Source of the DNA: Marinobacter koreensis | GTDB lineage: Bacteria; Pseudomonadota; Gammaproteobacteria; Pseudomonadales; Oleiphilaceae | NCBI RefSeq assembly: GCF_023156285.1 | Contig: NZ_JAKZAJ010000002.1 | Span: 310,001 to 374,000 of the forward strand | Length of the DNA stretch: 64,000 nt | Direction of reading: 5' to 3' | Shown here: positions 45,974-55,886 of the stretch, piece after piece | Layout of the letters: every line of letters begins with the position of its first letter | Position numbering within the stretch: the stretch's first letter is position 1 | The notes under the pieces: generated by a model | Database searches by the model: none | The model's input: only the letters and a program-made list of their open reading frames with translations | What the model was told of the DNA's origin: nothing | Program-made: the position numbers and the translations under genes

Positions 45974-46603
45974 CTACCAGCCACACGCCAAACGTACAGG
46001 GCGAATGGTTGTTTCAAATCCGGTCAGGTCAAACACAAGACCATCCAGTTCGCTGCGCTGTGCATTAACACGAATATCGGGTTCGCCAAGCATCGCTTTC
46101 GCGGTTCGTATCGACGGAAGCCCCCGACCGCCACTGACGACGAATCCACCATCCCGCACCCGCCAATTGGCCGCGCGCTGATTGCTGATAGCCACTCGCA
46201 CCCGTTCCGCATTGAGTGCCCGTGGCAGCATGACCGACAGCTCGGTGATGTTGTTCTGGCACTGCAACACCAGCAACGGCCGGGGAGGCTTGACCCCGAG
46301 CGCAGGAACGGTCACCAGCAACCCTGCCGCCCGCCCGGTATCCCGATAGATTGCCGTGTCAGTCTGACTGGCCTGGGCGAAAGCCTGACGCCAACGTTCG
46401 GGCTGGTTCGACCTGGGAGCTAGTACGGTTGACGAAGTCACCAACGGCGTCGCAAAAACCCGATCAAAGCAAGCGAGGCGCGCCAACCGGTCAACCTTAT
46501 TCACGCAGGCACGGGCTTCCTCGAGTTCGCTGGCCGACACAGGTAAAACCAGGATGAGCATAAACACAGCCGAAATCGGCAAATGACCTCGCACCAATTT
46601 CAT
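45974..46603 (-). CDS. tagO: T6SS-associated protein TagO (VasI)
   Basis: A 209-residue protein with a signal peptide (helix about 8-22, ending SASE). CVNKVDRLARLACFDRVFA is typical of VasI/TagO. The C-terminal half contains ARVRVAISNQ-like beta segments with LQCQNN. It is presumably periplasmic; its exact role in T6SS is not settled. The ATG overlaps the vasH stop (ATGA). A start nine codons earlier is possible. Confidence 0.85.
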   Translation of the reverse strand: MKLVRGHLPISAVFMLILVLPVSASELEEARACVNKVDRLARLACFDRVFATPLVTSSTVLAPRSNQPERWRQAFAQASQTDTAIYRDTGRAAGLLVTVPALGVKPPRPLLVLQCQNNITELSVMLPRALNAERVRVAISNQRAANWRVRDGGFVVSGGRGLPSIRTAKAMLGEPDIRVNAQRSELDGLVFDLTGFETTIRPVRLACGW

Positions 46604-48174
46604 GACTCCGATACCTGATACTTCAGGCACTTGTGAGCCAGAGTCCGCTTGGGCAGCCCCAGACTTTCGGCCGCCTGGGCGCGATTGCCACCATACTGTT
46701 GGAGACGCTCCCGAATGACCGCCGCCTCAAAAGCCTGAGCCGCAGCCTTCAGGTCCCGAATATCGTTGGAGGTGGGCACGCCCGTCATGGTCTTGGGCTC
46801 GACTTCTGCGGACATACCAGTTCCGGAGGCGCAAAACGGATCCTCCAGCCTGAGCAGTTCCGGCTGTATGTCATCTCCCGCCGGGGTCTGCAAACAGGCC
46901 AGTTCAATAATGTTGCGTAGCTCCCGTACATTGCCCGGAAACTCATACCTGGCCAGAGTATGCAAAGCGTGGCTGCTGATGCCTTGAGGCCCGGCACCTT
47001 CCCGCTCTGTATACAAACGAATGAAGTGTCTACTCAGCGCCTCCAGATCCTCTGGGCGCTCCCGCAACGGCACAATGCGCAGCGGGAACTGGTTCAAGCG
47101 GTAAAACAGATCCCGGCGAAAACGCCCATTTTCAATGCTCTGTTGCAGGGGCTGGTGAGTGGCGGCTACCAAACGGAAATCGGAGTGTTGCTCCTGGCTT
47201 GCGCCAAGGGGCCGGAATTGTCGGCTTTCCAACACTCGCAGAAGCTTCGACTGCAATGCCATAGGCATATCCCCGATTTCGTCCAGAAACAGGGTGCCGC
47301 CATTGGCTTGGGCCAGCAGGCCCTCCTTGTTCTGCTCAGCGCCGGAAAACGCGCCCTTGGTATGGCCGAACAGTTCGCTTTCCAGCAGGGTATCGGGTAT
47401 CGCCGCGCAATTGACAATGATAAGGGGGCCAATGCCGCGCTCGGACATCTCATGGATGCCTCTGGCAACGACATCCTTGCCACAGCCCGTCTCACCCTGA
47501 ACCAGCACAGACAATCGGCTGCCGGCAGCACGAATGACCTGGGCCCGGAGCTGGTTCATCACGAGAGAGTTGCCAACCAGCGTTCTGGACAGCTGTTCGC
47601 TTCTCTGTCTCAAGGATTCGCTGTCGTTCAATTGATCCAGGGAGCGTTTGAGAAAGCGCCGCTGCCAGCCTTCATCACGGCTCTGCAACCGCGCAACCCA
47701 CAGCAGGGTCAGCAGCTCTTTCAACCCCCGATAAAGCGGTTGGCTGACGATACCGTCCCAGTCACCGCCATCCCGGCACATCACCAGGATTCCAAGGATT
47801 CTGTCGTCGGCCCCTTTCAGCGGCTCCAGCCAGAGCGATCGCGGCCGGTTGCTGGTCTCGAACAAGTCCTGAAACCCCGGATGATCCAGCCGATAGCTGG
47901 CCGCACGAGTCAGTTCCCGGGGCTTCCCGGTTTGCAGAATATGACTGAACGGGTGACTGAAATCACTGCAATCGAACTCGCCTTGAGCCGCGAGGTCGCT
48001 GCAATGTAGGAGACGACCGCTCAAGTCCAGTTCCAGTGCCCAGCAACGAGTCAGCCCGAAGGCAGTCTCCAGTTGTTTTGTAGCGGTGCGCAGCAGCTCT
48101 GGCAGCGTTTGCTGCTGTACCATGGCAACCGCCAGTTCTATACCGGTGTGCAGTTCCATCTGCATCCGTCCCAT
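46600..48174 (-). CDS. vasH: Sigma-54-dependent activator VasH
   Basis: A 524-residue enhancer-binding protein. An N-terminal GAF-like sensor (about 10-170) precedes the AAA+ domain with Walker A GETGCGKDVV, the sigma-54 contact loop GAFSGA and FLDEIGDMP. The C-terminal Fis-type helix-turn-helix is NRAQAAESLGLPKRTLAHK. It should activate sigma-54 promoters, in Vibrio those of hcp/vgrG operons. No such target gene is in this window. The start at 48174 has AAAGGGA eight bases before it; a longer frame runs into the repeat element upstream and is spurious. Confidence 0.93.
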   Translation of the reverse strand: MGRMQMELHTGIELAVAMVQQQTLPELLRTATKQLETAFGLTRCWALELDLSGRLLHCSDLAAQGEFDCSDFSHPFSHILQTGKPRELTRAASYRLDHPGFQDLFETSNRPRSLWLEPLKGADDRILGILVMCRDGGDWDGIVSQPLYRGLKELLTLLWVARLQSRDEGWQRRFLKRSLDQLNDSESLRQRSEQLSRTLVGNSLVMNQLRAQVIRAAGSRLSVLVQGETGCGKDVVARGIHEMSERGIGPLIIVNCAAIPDTLLESELFGHTKGAFSGAEQNKEGLLAQANGGTLFLDEIGDMPMALQSKLLRVLESRQFRPLGASQEQHSDFRLVAATHQPLQQSIENGRFRRDLFYRLNQFPLRIVPLRERPEDLEALSRHFIRLYTEREGAGPQGISSHALHTLARYEFPGNVRELRNIIELACLQTPAGDDIQPELLRLEDPFCASGTGMSAEVEPKTMTGVPTSNDIRDLKAAAQAFEAAVIRERLQQYGGNRAQAAESLGLPKRTLAHKCLKYQVSES

Positions 48175-48213
48175 TTTTTCAGTCCCTTTCAAATCAGATC
48201 GTGCCGCCCGCGT

Positions 48214-48318
48214 GCCATGAGGCTCACCCTCTACAAAACACGCTGTGAATACTTCCCTGTACGCTCGGCTCCGCCATCCATGGCTCCGCACGGTTTCGGA
48301 GAGGGTGAGCCCCATGCC
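48214..48318. repeat. 105-bp extragenic inverted-repeat element between tssH and vasH
   Basis: The outer arms 48214-48232 and 48300-48318 are 19 bp with two mismatches; their inner 12 bp (GGCTCACCCTCT / AGAGGGTGAGCC) are perfect. The 67-bp interior contains a smaller near-palindrome GCCATCCATGGC. It fills almost the whole gap between the tssH stop and the vasH ribosome site. The layout suggests a small non-coding mobile or dispersed element. Confidence 0.65.
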
Positions 48319-48337
48319 CCGCTACATCGGTTCGCAA

Positions 48338-50956
48338 TTAAACAACCGTTCCGACAAAACGATTGCTATCTACAGACAGCGTCACTTTTTCCACAGGCTC
48401 TTTTGCCGCCAGTTTCTCCAGCAACGCCAGCGACACCGGTGGCAGCAATTCCCCTTCAATGATGGATTCGAGCATTCGTGCGCCGTTTTCGCTTCGGTGT
48501 GCCCGCGAGCGGATGGCTTCCACCAGGCCCTGTTCCAGGATCACTTCGGTCTGGTAACGCTCGCGAATCTGGGCCGCCAGGCGTTCGAGCTTGTCGCCGA
48601 TAATCCGGTTCAGGGTTTCGTCTCCAAGCGGCAAGTACGGCACTACTTCCATCCGGGCCAGTAGCGCTGGCTTGAAGAATTGCGAGAGTTCGGGGTAAAG
48701 CGCTGCTTCGATATTTTCAGGCTGCTCAGCGTGATCGACGATGGCCTGGTAGCCCAGGTTGGAGGTCAGGAAGAACACGACGTTCTTGCAGTCGATCAGC
48801 CGGCCTTCGCCGTCGGCGAGTTCGCCCTTGTCGAAGGCCTGGTAGAACAGGTTGAGCACTTCCGGGTGGGCCTTTTCCACCTCGTCCAGCAACACCACGG
48901 AATAAGGCTTCTGGCGGAGAGCTTCGGTGAGGATCCCGCCCTCGCCAAAGCCAACGTAGCCTGGAGGAGAGCCGATCAACCGGGAGACCGTGTGCTTTTC
49001 CTGGTATTCGGACATGTTGATGGTGGTCAGGAACTGGCGCCCGCCATAGAGCAGCTCCGCCAGCTGCACCACGGTTTCGGTTTTACCCACGCCGCTGGGC
49101 CCCACCAGCAGGAAGGCCCCCATGGGTCTGCCCGGGCGCCGCAGATCGGCACGGGCGGTCAGCAAATGCTGATGCAGGCAGTCGATGGCTGTGTCCTGTC
49201 CCTTGATGTGGGCTTGCAGATAGTCCGGCAGCTGGGTAATTTTTTCGAGTTCATCGGCGGTCATGCGATTGACAGGAATGCCGGTCCAGTCAGCAATCAC
49301 TTCGGCCACCTGATGCGCATCCACGCGGGCATGAATCAGAGGTTCGTCTGCCTGTAGCGTCGCCAGCTTCTGCTCAACGGCTGCGGCCTGACGGCTCAGC
49401 GCCGGTGTTTCTTCGTCCGCCTGATCATCCTCAGGCTCTTCATTGCCTGATGACAACAGACGTTGTCGGATATCAATCAGCTTCGCGACCAGATCACGCT
49501 GTTCGCTCCAGCTCTGTTCCAGCTCAGTTGCCTCACTTTCCAGCTCGGATTTTCGACTTTCCAGGACGGCCTCTCGTTCGCCGTCCACGGTTTGCCCGAG
49601 TGTATGCTCCCGTTGATGGAGTTCCTGTTCCATCGACAGCTGGTGGATCTCGTTCCTTACGTGGCTGAGCCGACGCGGCGGCGTGCTCAGGTTGAGGCTG
49701 ACCCGGGCACAGGCGGTATCGAGAACATCAATGGCCTTGTCCGGCAGCTGGCGGCCTGCCAGATAACGAGCGGACATTTCCGAGGCCGCTTTCAGTGCGC
49801 TATCGGCAATCAGTACGTTGTGGGCTTTTTCATACACGGTTCTCAGGCCCCGCAGGATATGAACCGCCTCCCGGGGGCTGGGTTCGTCCAGGGCCACCGG
49901 CTGAAAACGGCGGCTCAGGGCCGGGTCTTTCTCAAAGTACTTTTTGTATTCCCGCCAGGTGGTTGCGGCAATTGTCCGGAGCTCGCCGCGCGCCAGTGCG
50001 GGTTTGAGCAGGTTGGCTGCATCAGAGCCGCCCTCGCTGTTGCCGGCTCCGATGAGTGTATGTGCCTCATCAATAAACAGGATAATCGGCGTTGGCGATC
50101 CTTTAACGGCTTCGATCACACCTTTCAGTCGTTTCTCAAACTCACCTTTGACCGAAGCGCCAGCCTGGAGCGCGCCCATATCCAGGGTCCAGAGTTCAAC
50201 CTTGCGCAGGCGCTCAGGCACCTCCCCGGCAACAATTCGCAGCGCCAGGCCCTCAACCACCGCACTTTTACCCACGCCAGCATCACCCACCACAATCGGG
50301 TTGTTTTTTCGGCGGCGGCAGAGGATATCGATCATCTGGTCAATTTCTGTATCCCGGCAAACAACCGGGTCCAGTTTTTGTTTCCGGGCCAGACCAGTGA
50401 AATCCGTGGCATAGCGTTGCAGGGGATCCATATCCGCTGCGGCAGCCTTCGAACCTGCATCCACCTTGCCCAGCTCCGGGCGCTCGACTGAACCTTCGGT
50501 GCAGCGGTCGTAATGGCGGCGAATCTGTTCCCGGTTGATGTCGCCCAGCGCCTGGCTGGCCGCGGGCGTCAGATAGCGGTCCGCATTCATCAACAGGGCA
50601 AGAAAAATGTTCCCCGACCGGAGTTCCTGATGCTGGAGTTCTGTCGAAGCCAGCAACCATGCATCCTGGAGCAGTTCAACCAGCAACGGCGAGACCGAGG
50701 GATAGGGCTCGGCGCTTTGGCGTTCACCGTTGAGGCTGTCGCCGAGTAGAGCCTGGACGGCCTGCGGATCAATGTCGCTGTGATCAAGAATCTGGCGCAC
50801 ATCCGAAAACGGTGTATCCAGCAGTTTGAACATCAGATGTGCAGGTGTAATTTCGGCACCCTGACGGCTGATGCATAGAGCCGCAGAGGATTCCATTCCC
50901 TCCCGGCAGATTTCATTCAAGCGGCCGAAGAGCGCCGGCAGTTCAACCCGAATCAC
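48338..50956 (-). CDS. tssH: T6SS ATPase TssH (ClpV)
   Basis: An 872-residue Clp/Hsp100 ATPase. A Clp-N domain (1-150) is followed by AAA1 with VGDAGVGKSAVVEG, a coiled middle region (about 420-530), and AAA2 with LVGPSGVGKTETVVQ. It disassembles the contracted TssB/TssC sheath. The start is GTG at 50956, eight bases after AAGGA; a TTG two codons earlier is too close to that site. It lies 11 bp after tssL. Confidence 0.95.
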   Translation of the reverse strand: MIRVELPALFGRLNEICREGMESSAALCISRQGAEITPAHLMFKLLDTPFSDVRQILDHSDIDPQAVQALLGDSLNGERQSAEPYPSVSPLLVELLQDAWLLASTELQHQELRSGNIFLALLMNADRYLTPAASQALGDINREQIRRHYDRCTEGSVERPELGKVDAGSKAAAADMDPLQRYATDFTGLARKQKLDPVVCRDTEIDQMIDILCRRRKNNPIVVGDAGVGKSAVVEGLALRIVAGEVPERLRKVELWTLDMGALQAGASVKGEFEKRLKGVIEAVKGSPTPIILFIDEAHTLIGAGNSEGGSDAANLLKPALARGELRTIAATTWREYKKYFEKDPALSRRFQPVALDEPSPREAVHILRGLRTVYEKAHNVLIADSALKAASEMSARYLAGRQLPDKAIDVLDTACARVSLNLSTPPRRLSHVRNEIHQLSMEQELHQREHTLGQTVDGEREAVLESRKSELESEATELEQSWSEQRDLVAKLIDIRQRLLSSGNEEPEDDQADEETPALSRQAAAVEQKLATLQADEPLIHARVDAHQVAEVIADWTGIPVNRMTADELEKITQLPDYLQAHIKGQDTAIDCLHQHLLTARADLRRPGRPMGAFLLVGPSGVGKTETVVQLAELLYGGRQFLTTINMSEYQEKHTVSRLIGSPPGYVGFGEGGILTEALRQKPYSVVLLDEVEKAHPEVLNLFYQAFDKGELADGEGRLIDCKNVVFFLTSNLGYQAIVDHAEQPENIEAALYPELSQFFKPALLARMEVVPYLPLGDETLNRIIGDKLERLAAQIRERYQTEVILEQGLVEAIRSRAHRSENGARMLESIIEGELLPPVSLALLEKLAAKEPVEKVTLSVDSNRFVGTVV

Positions 50957-50967
50957 TGTCAATATCC

Positions 50968-51804
50968 TTATTTCGGTAGTTGGTCGAGCACGCTGAGCAC
51001 ATCCCTGATGCGTTCATCCAACGCCACTCGGTAGAGTGTGAAAACACCAGCCATGGCGGCCAAAAACAATCCGGCAATCCCCCAGATCGGAAGGCCGCTG
51101 CGCAGGCGGTTTCGAGCTGGCATCACATTCTCCGTGGCATCCGGCATTGCCGGACGCTCAAGATTTCGTGCTTCACCATCCGGGATTTCGTAGAGGGTCT
51201 CGTAAAGTCCTCGTACAATCTGCTCGTACTCTTCCCGACCGTTCTCCATCACCTTGTAACGGCCCTCGAAACCGAGGGACAGGCAAAGATAGATAAAGGC
51301 CAGCATCTCGTGATATTGCGCCGGTTCCTGTTCCATGCGCGCAAGGATGGCGAACACTTTTTCGCCACCCCAGGTTTCATTGTGGAATCGCGACAGTAGC
51401 GAGTGCTGGGACCAGACACTGTGCGCTCCCCAGTCGGTGCCAAGAACCGCCTCATCAATCAATGCGCAAAGTACATAGCGATAGGCCACGACCGTGGGGC
51501 GTTCATAACCCTCCTCAATCAGCTCCCGGTCAATATCCGCCACGTCGTCCACAACCTGCTGATACAGGCTCTCTACGCCCCGGAAGTCGGCCAGCCGGCG
51601 AACCCGGATAACCAGTCCTAGCAGAGGCGTTGCCGCATCGATCAGTCGGTTGCTCTCCAGCCCCCGCAACTGGAATTGTGGATCGTCAAAACTGACACCC
51701 TTGCTCACTCGCTGACTATTTTGGTTGGCAAACAGCAACTCGCTGAATTCGCTGCTACTGCCTGACTCGCGATCAGATGCATCCATTAACGCTGTGTCCT
51801 TCAT
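50968..51804 (-). CDS. tssL: T6SS membrane complex protein TssL (DotU/VasF)
   Basis: A 278-residue C-tail-anchored inner-membrane protein. The DotU/IcmH cytoplasmic domain spans about 50-220 (YRYVLCALIDEAVLGTDWG, LSRFHNETWGGEKVF, YLCLSLGFEGRY). A single helix lies at about 240-262, then a short periplasmic tail. There is no OmpA-like peptidoglycan-binding extension, so it is the short form. The ATG has AGGAG seven bases upstream, three bases after tssK. Confidence 0.95.
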   Translation of the reverse strand: MKDTALMDASDRESGSSSEFSELLFANQNSQRVSKGVSFDDPQFQLRGLESNRLIDAATPLLGLVIRVRRLADFRGVESLYQQVVDDVADIDRELIEEGYERPTVVAYRYVLCALIDEAVLGTDWGAHSVWSQHSLLSRFHNETWGGEKVFAILARMEQEPAQYHEMLAFIYLCLSLGFEGRYKVMENGREEYEQIVRGLYETLYEIPDGEARNLERPAMPDATENVMPARNRLRSGLPIWGIAGLFLAAMAGVFTLYRVALDERIRDVLSVLDQLPK

Positions 51805-51807
51805 GAC

Positions 51808-53142
51808 CTAGCTCCTGATTGCCCAGAACTGCATTTCCATACCCGGGAAATTGCCTGCGACGTGAAAGGCGAAACCGCTGGCGTTGTCCAACATCTGCCA
51901 GGCCTGACTCTGATCGTCCAGCCGGAAGTAGACGAACCCGGCATGGTATGGCAGCTGGCGGGGTGCCACCGGCAATGCCGACAACGGGATACCCGGAAGC
52001 TGAAGACTGATGAGGTCACGGATTTTCTCTACCGACGCCACCTTGCACTGCTGGGCAAACTGTTTGCGGAGGTCGTCCGGTGGCATGTCAGCTTTCACTG
52101 CAAGGATGAACTCGGCGCTCTGCATCAACTGTGCATCCTGCACCGGAGCGACAGTCAGACCGTACTGGCGCTGTTGTAACTGGACGGCAAGCGCGCGCGG
52201 CTCCAGGACCGTACTGAGTGACTGCCTGAGCACCTGCATCAGGGGGCTGAAACAGGCCTCCGGCAAGTCATGATCATAGGCCGTGTATTCCTGGGGCAGG
52301 CGAGACTCATCGGTGAAGGTGACCAGCTCACCGCACAGCTCCAGCAGCGCCTCAAACAGTCGCTCCGGATGCAGTTGTCGCAACCGGGCGAGGTGCATGA
52401 ACCTGGGATGGCACCGGTTCAGCATCTGCAGCAGCATGAAGTCTGACACATCAGCGACACCTGTCTGGCCGGGGGCACCGACTCGATCGGCCAGGTTCCG
52501 AGCCCTTTCCCGCATCAACCCGGCGATCTCGCCGACAAAACGTTGAAGCCTGTGCGCCGCCCTGACACTGAGTATGGTCGGTATGAAGTTCGGATCCATG
52601 ACCAGGCTGCCGTCCGGCCGTTTTTCCAGGATCCGGCCGATAGAAAGGGCAGCATAGGCACTGCGGTCTTCCTGCTCCAGCATCAGTCTGGGCGCCACCC
52701 GGGCGACGTCTATCATGTGGGCATCACCATCAAGGGAGTGTAGATCCCTGATCTCTGCGCTCTGCGCCCTGAACCTTCCGGTGACCGAGCCATCCGGCCA
52801 CTCCACTTCCGACAAGTTGTCGCTGCCAAGAGGCAAGGCCAGATAGACCACCTGGTTGGCCACAGACGCGTCGCTGATCTCCAGCGGCTCAGGCATCACA
52901 TCATCCTGCGGCAGGTTGAATCGGGTACCATCCGGGAAAAGCCCGGCCCCGCGCACCAGCCCCACCCGGCCAAAGCTCAGGTATTCGGCATTCAACTCAA
53001 GGTCACTGAAGCCATAGAGGTAATCCGATACCGCCAGGGCACGCTCGTTAATCTGGTGTTCAAGATATCGTTGCTGCTGCTGGAAGTGTTGGGGTTTGAT
53101 AAACAGTCCGTCACTCCAGACCACGCGATTGGTGACCGTCAT
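51808..53142 (-). CDS. tssK: T6SS baseplate protein TssK (VasE)
   Basis: A 444-residue protein of the usual length. The N-terminus VVWSDGLFIKPQHFQQQQRY is the TssK signature, and the C-terminal domain contains HLARLRQLHPERLFEALLEL. TssK trimers link the baseplate to the TssJLM membrane complex. Its ATG shares one base with the tssJ stop (TGATG). Confidence 0.96.
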   Translation of the reverse strand: MTVTNRVVWSDGLFIKPQHFQQQQRYLEHQINERALAVSDYLYGFSDLELNAEYLSFGRVGLVRGAGLFPDGTRFNLPQDDVMPEPLEISDASVANQVVYLALPLGSDNLSEVEWPDGSVTGRFRAQSAEIRDLHSLDGDAHMIDVARVAPRLMLEQEDRSAYAALSIGRILEKRPDGSLVMDPNFIPTILSVRAAHRLQRFVGEIAGLMRERARNLADRVGAPGQTGVADVSDFMLLQMLNRCHPRFMHLARLRQLHPERLFEALLELCGELVTFTDESRLPQEYTAYDHDLPEACFSPLMQVLRQSLSTVLEPRALAVQLQQRQYGLTVAPVQDAQLMQSAEFILAVKADMPPDDLRKQFAQQCKVASVEKIRDLISLQLPGIPLSALPVAPRQLPYHAGFVYFRLDDQSQAWQMLDNASGFAFHVAGNFPGMEMQFWAIRS

Positions 53143-53675
53143 CAGGATTCGTCCGAGCGTTTGAGTTGAACTTCCCGCTCACGCAGGTTGATCAGCAGGT
53201 GGTAGCGACTGCCAATGGGGTCCACCTTAACCACTTTCTTCCATTGCGAGAGATTGGGATACGCGTAAAAGGCAATGATGCCGACAAAGCGGGTGTCCTC
53301 ACTGATCTCAAACGGCTCAACAAACTTGAACTGGCCGGGCACCAGGGAATAGTCACTGTGATCCACGTAGTTCTGGCCCAGGGAATCCTCCAGGTTGTTG
53401 AGCAGGGAATCGAAATCGCCAGCCATCAACAGGGAGCTGTCTCGCATCTCGATAACCTGAAAGGCGATCGGCGTTGGCGCCAGGGACTTGTTGGGGTTTA
53501 CATCCGGCTCTGCAACCATAGTGAGGTCCACCCGGCTGGGCAGGTCCTCGGGGTAGCCCACAGGGATATCCGGGTCCCAGAGTACCTTGGCGGTCTTGGT
53601 AACTGCGTTGTACGGCGTGCTGCATCCTGCGAGCACAAACACAATGGCCAGCAAACTCCATTTGCAGGTCTTCAC
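53142..53675 (-). CDS. tssJ: T6SS outer-membrane lipoprotein TssJ (VasD)
   Basis: A 177-residue lipoprotein. The signal peptide ends in lipobox LAGC (SLLAIVFVLAGCS). The transthyretin-like domain shows FQVIEMRDSSLLMAGDFDSL and YVDHSDYSLVPGQ, typical of TssJ. It anchors TssM at the outer membrane. The start is GTG with GGAG eight bases upstream, overlapping the stop of the FHA gene by four bases. Confidence 0.94.
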   Translation of the reverse strand: MKTCKWSLLAIVFVLAGCSTPYNAVTKTAKVLWDPDIPVGYPEDLPSRVDLTMVAEPDVNPNKSLAPTPIAFQVIEMRDSSLLMAGDFDSLLNNLEDSLGQNYVDHSDYSLVPGQFKFVEPFEISEDTRFVGIIAFYAYPNLSQWKKVVKVDPIGSRYHLLINLREREVQLKRSDES

Positions 53676-54841
53676 TTCAGGTTCTCCCTTTGTAGTTGGC
53701 GCAGATGTTGGTCGTAGGCCTGATCGAACACCTCCTGAAACAGTCGTTCGAACCCCTGCTGACGACTGGAATTCAGTTCCCGGTAATAATGCTGATACAT
53801 ATCCCAGGCCCACTGGCTCTCGTCTTCACTTTGCCGCAGCCCCCGGCGATAGCCGTGAAAGCGGCGTAATAGCGCTTCCGGTGAAAATGCATGCAGAATC
53901 GCATCGAGGGCCTCGCGGATGGCTACCCGGGTCGCCTGCTGGTGCTGATTGAGGCTATCAAGACTTTCCTTGACCGCCGCCGGCGCGGAGAGATGAACCG
54001 GGCTGCGCTGACCGGCGAACAGTGTCTGGATGGTATCTTCATAGGACTCGCCGAGGCGCAGAGGGTTGTCTTCGATAGGTTGCAGCCGGGTTCTCAGTGC
54101 CCGGTGATGGATGTCTTCTCCTCGATGCAGCGCCAGCAGCCCCTCCACGGTTGCCTGCAGGGTTTGGCCCGCCTCTTCAAGAAACAGATGCATCTCACCG
54201 CTGTCGGCAAAGTCGAGTCCACAGTCCATACCATTGATAAGCGGTACAACGCCAATGTGCTTGCGACTCTGATCCTCCTGGTGTCCTCGCAGTCTGGATG
54301 TTTCGGGAGTCTGCTCGGCGTCTGGCCAATGCAGCATCGGGTCATTAGTTTCGACAACCGGGGTAACCGGTTCGATGCCTTCCAAGGGTTCACAACCTCC
54401 GGGTTCGGCATCGCGCACCTGCGCCCTTGCCAGCTGCGCGGACTGACCATTGATCAGCCGGTCATCGTCCCCCGAACTCTCGGGCCAGGCTGTCGAAGGG
54501 TCATCGCCAACGAGTTCAGCGCGGATCTGGTATCGGCCGATGGCCAGCATGTCACCGTGGTTCAGCCTTGCCCGCCGGCCACGACCAACCGGCTGGCTGG
54601 CACTGTTAATGTAGGTACGGCCACTGCGGTCAATCAGACAGAAATCACCTTCCATGAACCGCACTTCGGCATGCCCCGCCACGGCGCCCGTGTGCTGTGG
54701 GGACAGACGCCAGGTATCATTGGCCGCGGTCCCGATAGACCCCCCGGCGGCGTCGAAACGATGTTCAACGGCGACACCACCATTCATGGCCGTTGGGTTG
54801 GTGACGGTCAGTTTCAGAACCGTTGCTGGTTGCCTTTCCAT
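53672..54841 (-). CDS. T6SS FHA-domain protein (TagH / VCA0112-like)
   Basis: A 389-residue protein. A forkhead-associated domain at about 25-105 (GTAANDTWRLSPQHTGAVAGH, then DRSGRTYIN) should bind phosphothreonine. A variable linker (110-210) is followed by a conserved C-terminal T6SS-FHA region (about 270-380, LDAILHAFSPEALLRRF). It fills the place of VCA0112 in the Vibrio cluster. No PpkA kinase or PppA phosphatase gene is in the window. The start at 54841 has GGGAAG upstream. Confidence 0.9.
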   Translation of the reverse strand: MERQPATVLKLTVTNPTAMNGGVAVEHRFDAAGGSIGTAANDTWRLSPQHTGAVAGHAEVRFMEGDFCLIDRSGRTYINSASQPVGRGRRARLNHGDMLAIGRYQIRAELVGDDPSTAWPESSGDDDRLINGQSAQLARAQVRDAEPGGCEPLEGIEPVTPVVETNDPMLHWPDAEQTPETSRLRGHQEDQSRKHIGVVPLINGMDCGLDFADSGEMHLFLEEAGQTLQATVEGLLALHRGEDIHHRALRTRLQPIEDNPLRLGESYEDTIQTLFAGQRSPVHLSAPAAVKESLDSLNQHQQATRVAIREALDAILHAFSPEALLRRFHGYRRGLRQSEDESQWAWDMYQHYYRELNSSRQQGFERLFQEVFDQAYDQHLRQLQRENLK

Positions 54842-54869
54842 AATCAACTTCCCTGTATCGCCTGTCTCG

Positions 54870-55886
54870 CTAACGGCGTATCTGAATCCGAACGGCAGGT
54901 CGGGACGAGGCCCGCTCTGGCGTGACAAAAGAATTCCATCCCAGCCGAACCGCCCCGCCCAGCTGCACCGGGCGTATGTCCCTGGGCCGCATCTGTAGCT
55001 CAAGGTCGTATGCCAACTGTTCCCGGGTGGCGAACTCCACAAGTTTGAGCAAGCGTTTGTATTCCCGGCCGTTGGGCAGGAAGTCCTCGAAACGTTGGCG
55101 ACTCAGGTTGCGAATACGCAGCACGAACTTGCCACTGCGATCGCGCACCCGAGCGCCCACGAGAGTGTCCATTCCCAGCGACGCATTCCTTCTCCCCAGC
55201 TGGGTCTGCTGGGTTTTGGCAATATCCACCTTACGCAGCACCCATTGCTCGATACTCACATCGTCGAGCTCGAAGCAATGGGCAACCATGCCACTGACAA
55301 CCTCGGGGGACCGACTTCGCCCGGCCATCAATCCGGCGTAGGCAAGCATTTTTGACCAGTTCACAGGTGTCGCATCCCGCAAACGGGCATCGCCCAATCC
55401 GACCAGGGCAAAGACCAGGTCAGAAAATCCGTCGGAAGCACCCGGCTGGAAGCGAACGTAATACCGGTATTTGCGCCAGACGCGATGAAAAAGCGTCACC
55501 AGTCGATGGTTAAAGAAATCCAGAAAATGGTGCCGTACACCCAGGTTCTGACCGGCTTCCCACGCCAGATCTTCAAGGTAATATCCCGGCAGTGGGGACT
55601 GGGAACCGTGCAATCCGAGGAAGCTGACTTCCATCTGGTAGGGCGCATGCTCATGTTCGGGCGACAATGCCGATACCACGTCGCTACCCGGGAAGCCTAA
55701 CCCTGCAGAGGCAGAAAAGCGGATACGCTCCCGCTGCGGGTGGCCTTCACGACCCTGCTCCAGATCGTCTCCGTGATGTCGGTGAATAAGGTCAACCAGC
55801 TGGAAAAAGCTGTACCGCCTTGCATTACCCAGAACGGGTTGCAGCTCGGCTACATCAGCGGCTGCTGACCTTGCTGTAACGTCCAT
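54870..55886 (-). CDS. tssG: T6SS baseplate protein TssG (VasB)
   Basis: A 338-residue baseplate wedge protein. YSFFQLVDLIHR and ERIRFSASAGLGFPGSDV near the N-terminus and LEDLAWEAGQNLGVRHHFLDFFNHRL are TssG signatures. I used ATG 55886, which lies 37 bp inside the end of tssF. An in-frame extension to 55952 exists but overlaps more. Confidence 0.95.
   Translation of the reverse strand: MDVTARSAAADVAELQPVLGNARRYSFFQLVDLIHRHHGDDLEQGREGHPQRERIRFSASAGLGFPGSDVVSALSPEHEHAPYQMEVSFLGLHGSQSPLPGYYLEDLAWEAGQNLGVRHHFLDFFNHRLVTLFHRVWRKYRYYVRFQPGASDGFSDLVFALVGLGDARLRDATPVNWSKMLAYAGLMAGRSRSPEVVSGMVAHCFELDDVSIEQWVLRKVDIAKTQQTQLGRRNASLGMDTLVGARVRDRSGKFVLRIRNLSRQRFEDFLPNGREYKRLLKLVEFATREQLAYDLELQMRPRDIRPVQLGGAVRLGWNSFVTPERASSRPAVRIQIRR

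Noticed and set aside
48175-48315. N-terminal extension of the vasH reading frame
   Set aside because: The extra 47 codons run through the inverted-repeat element, and a well-placed AAAGGGA precedes the ATG at 48174.
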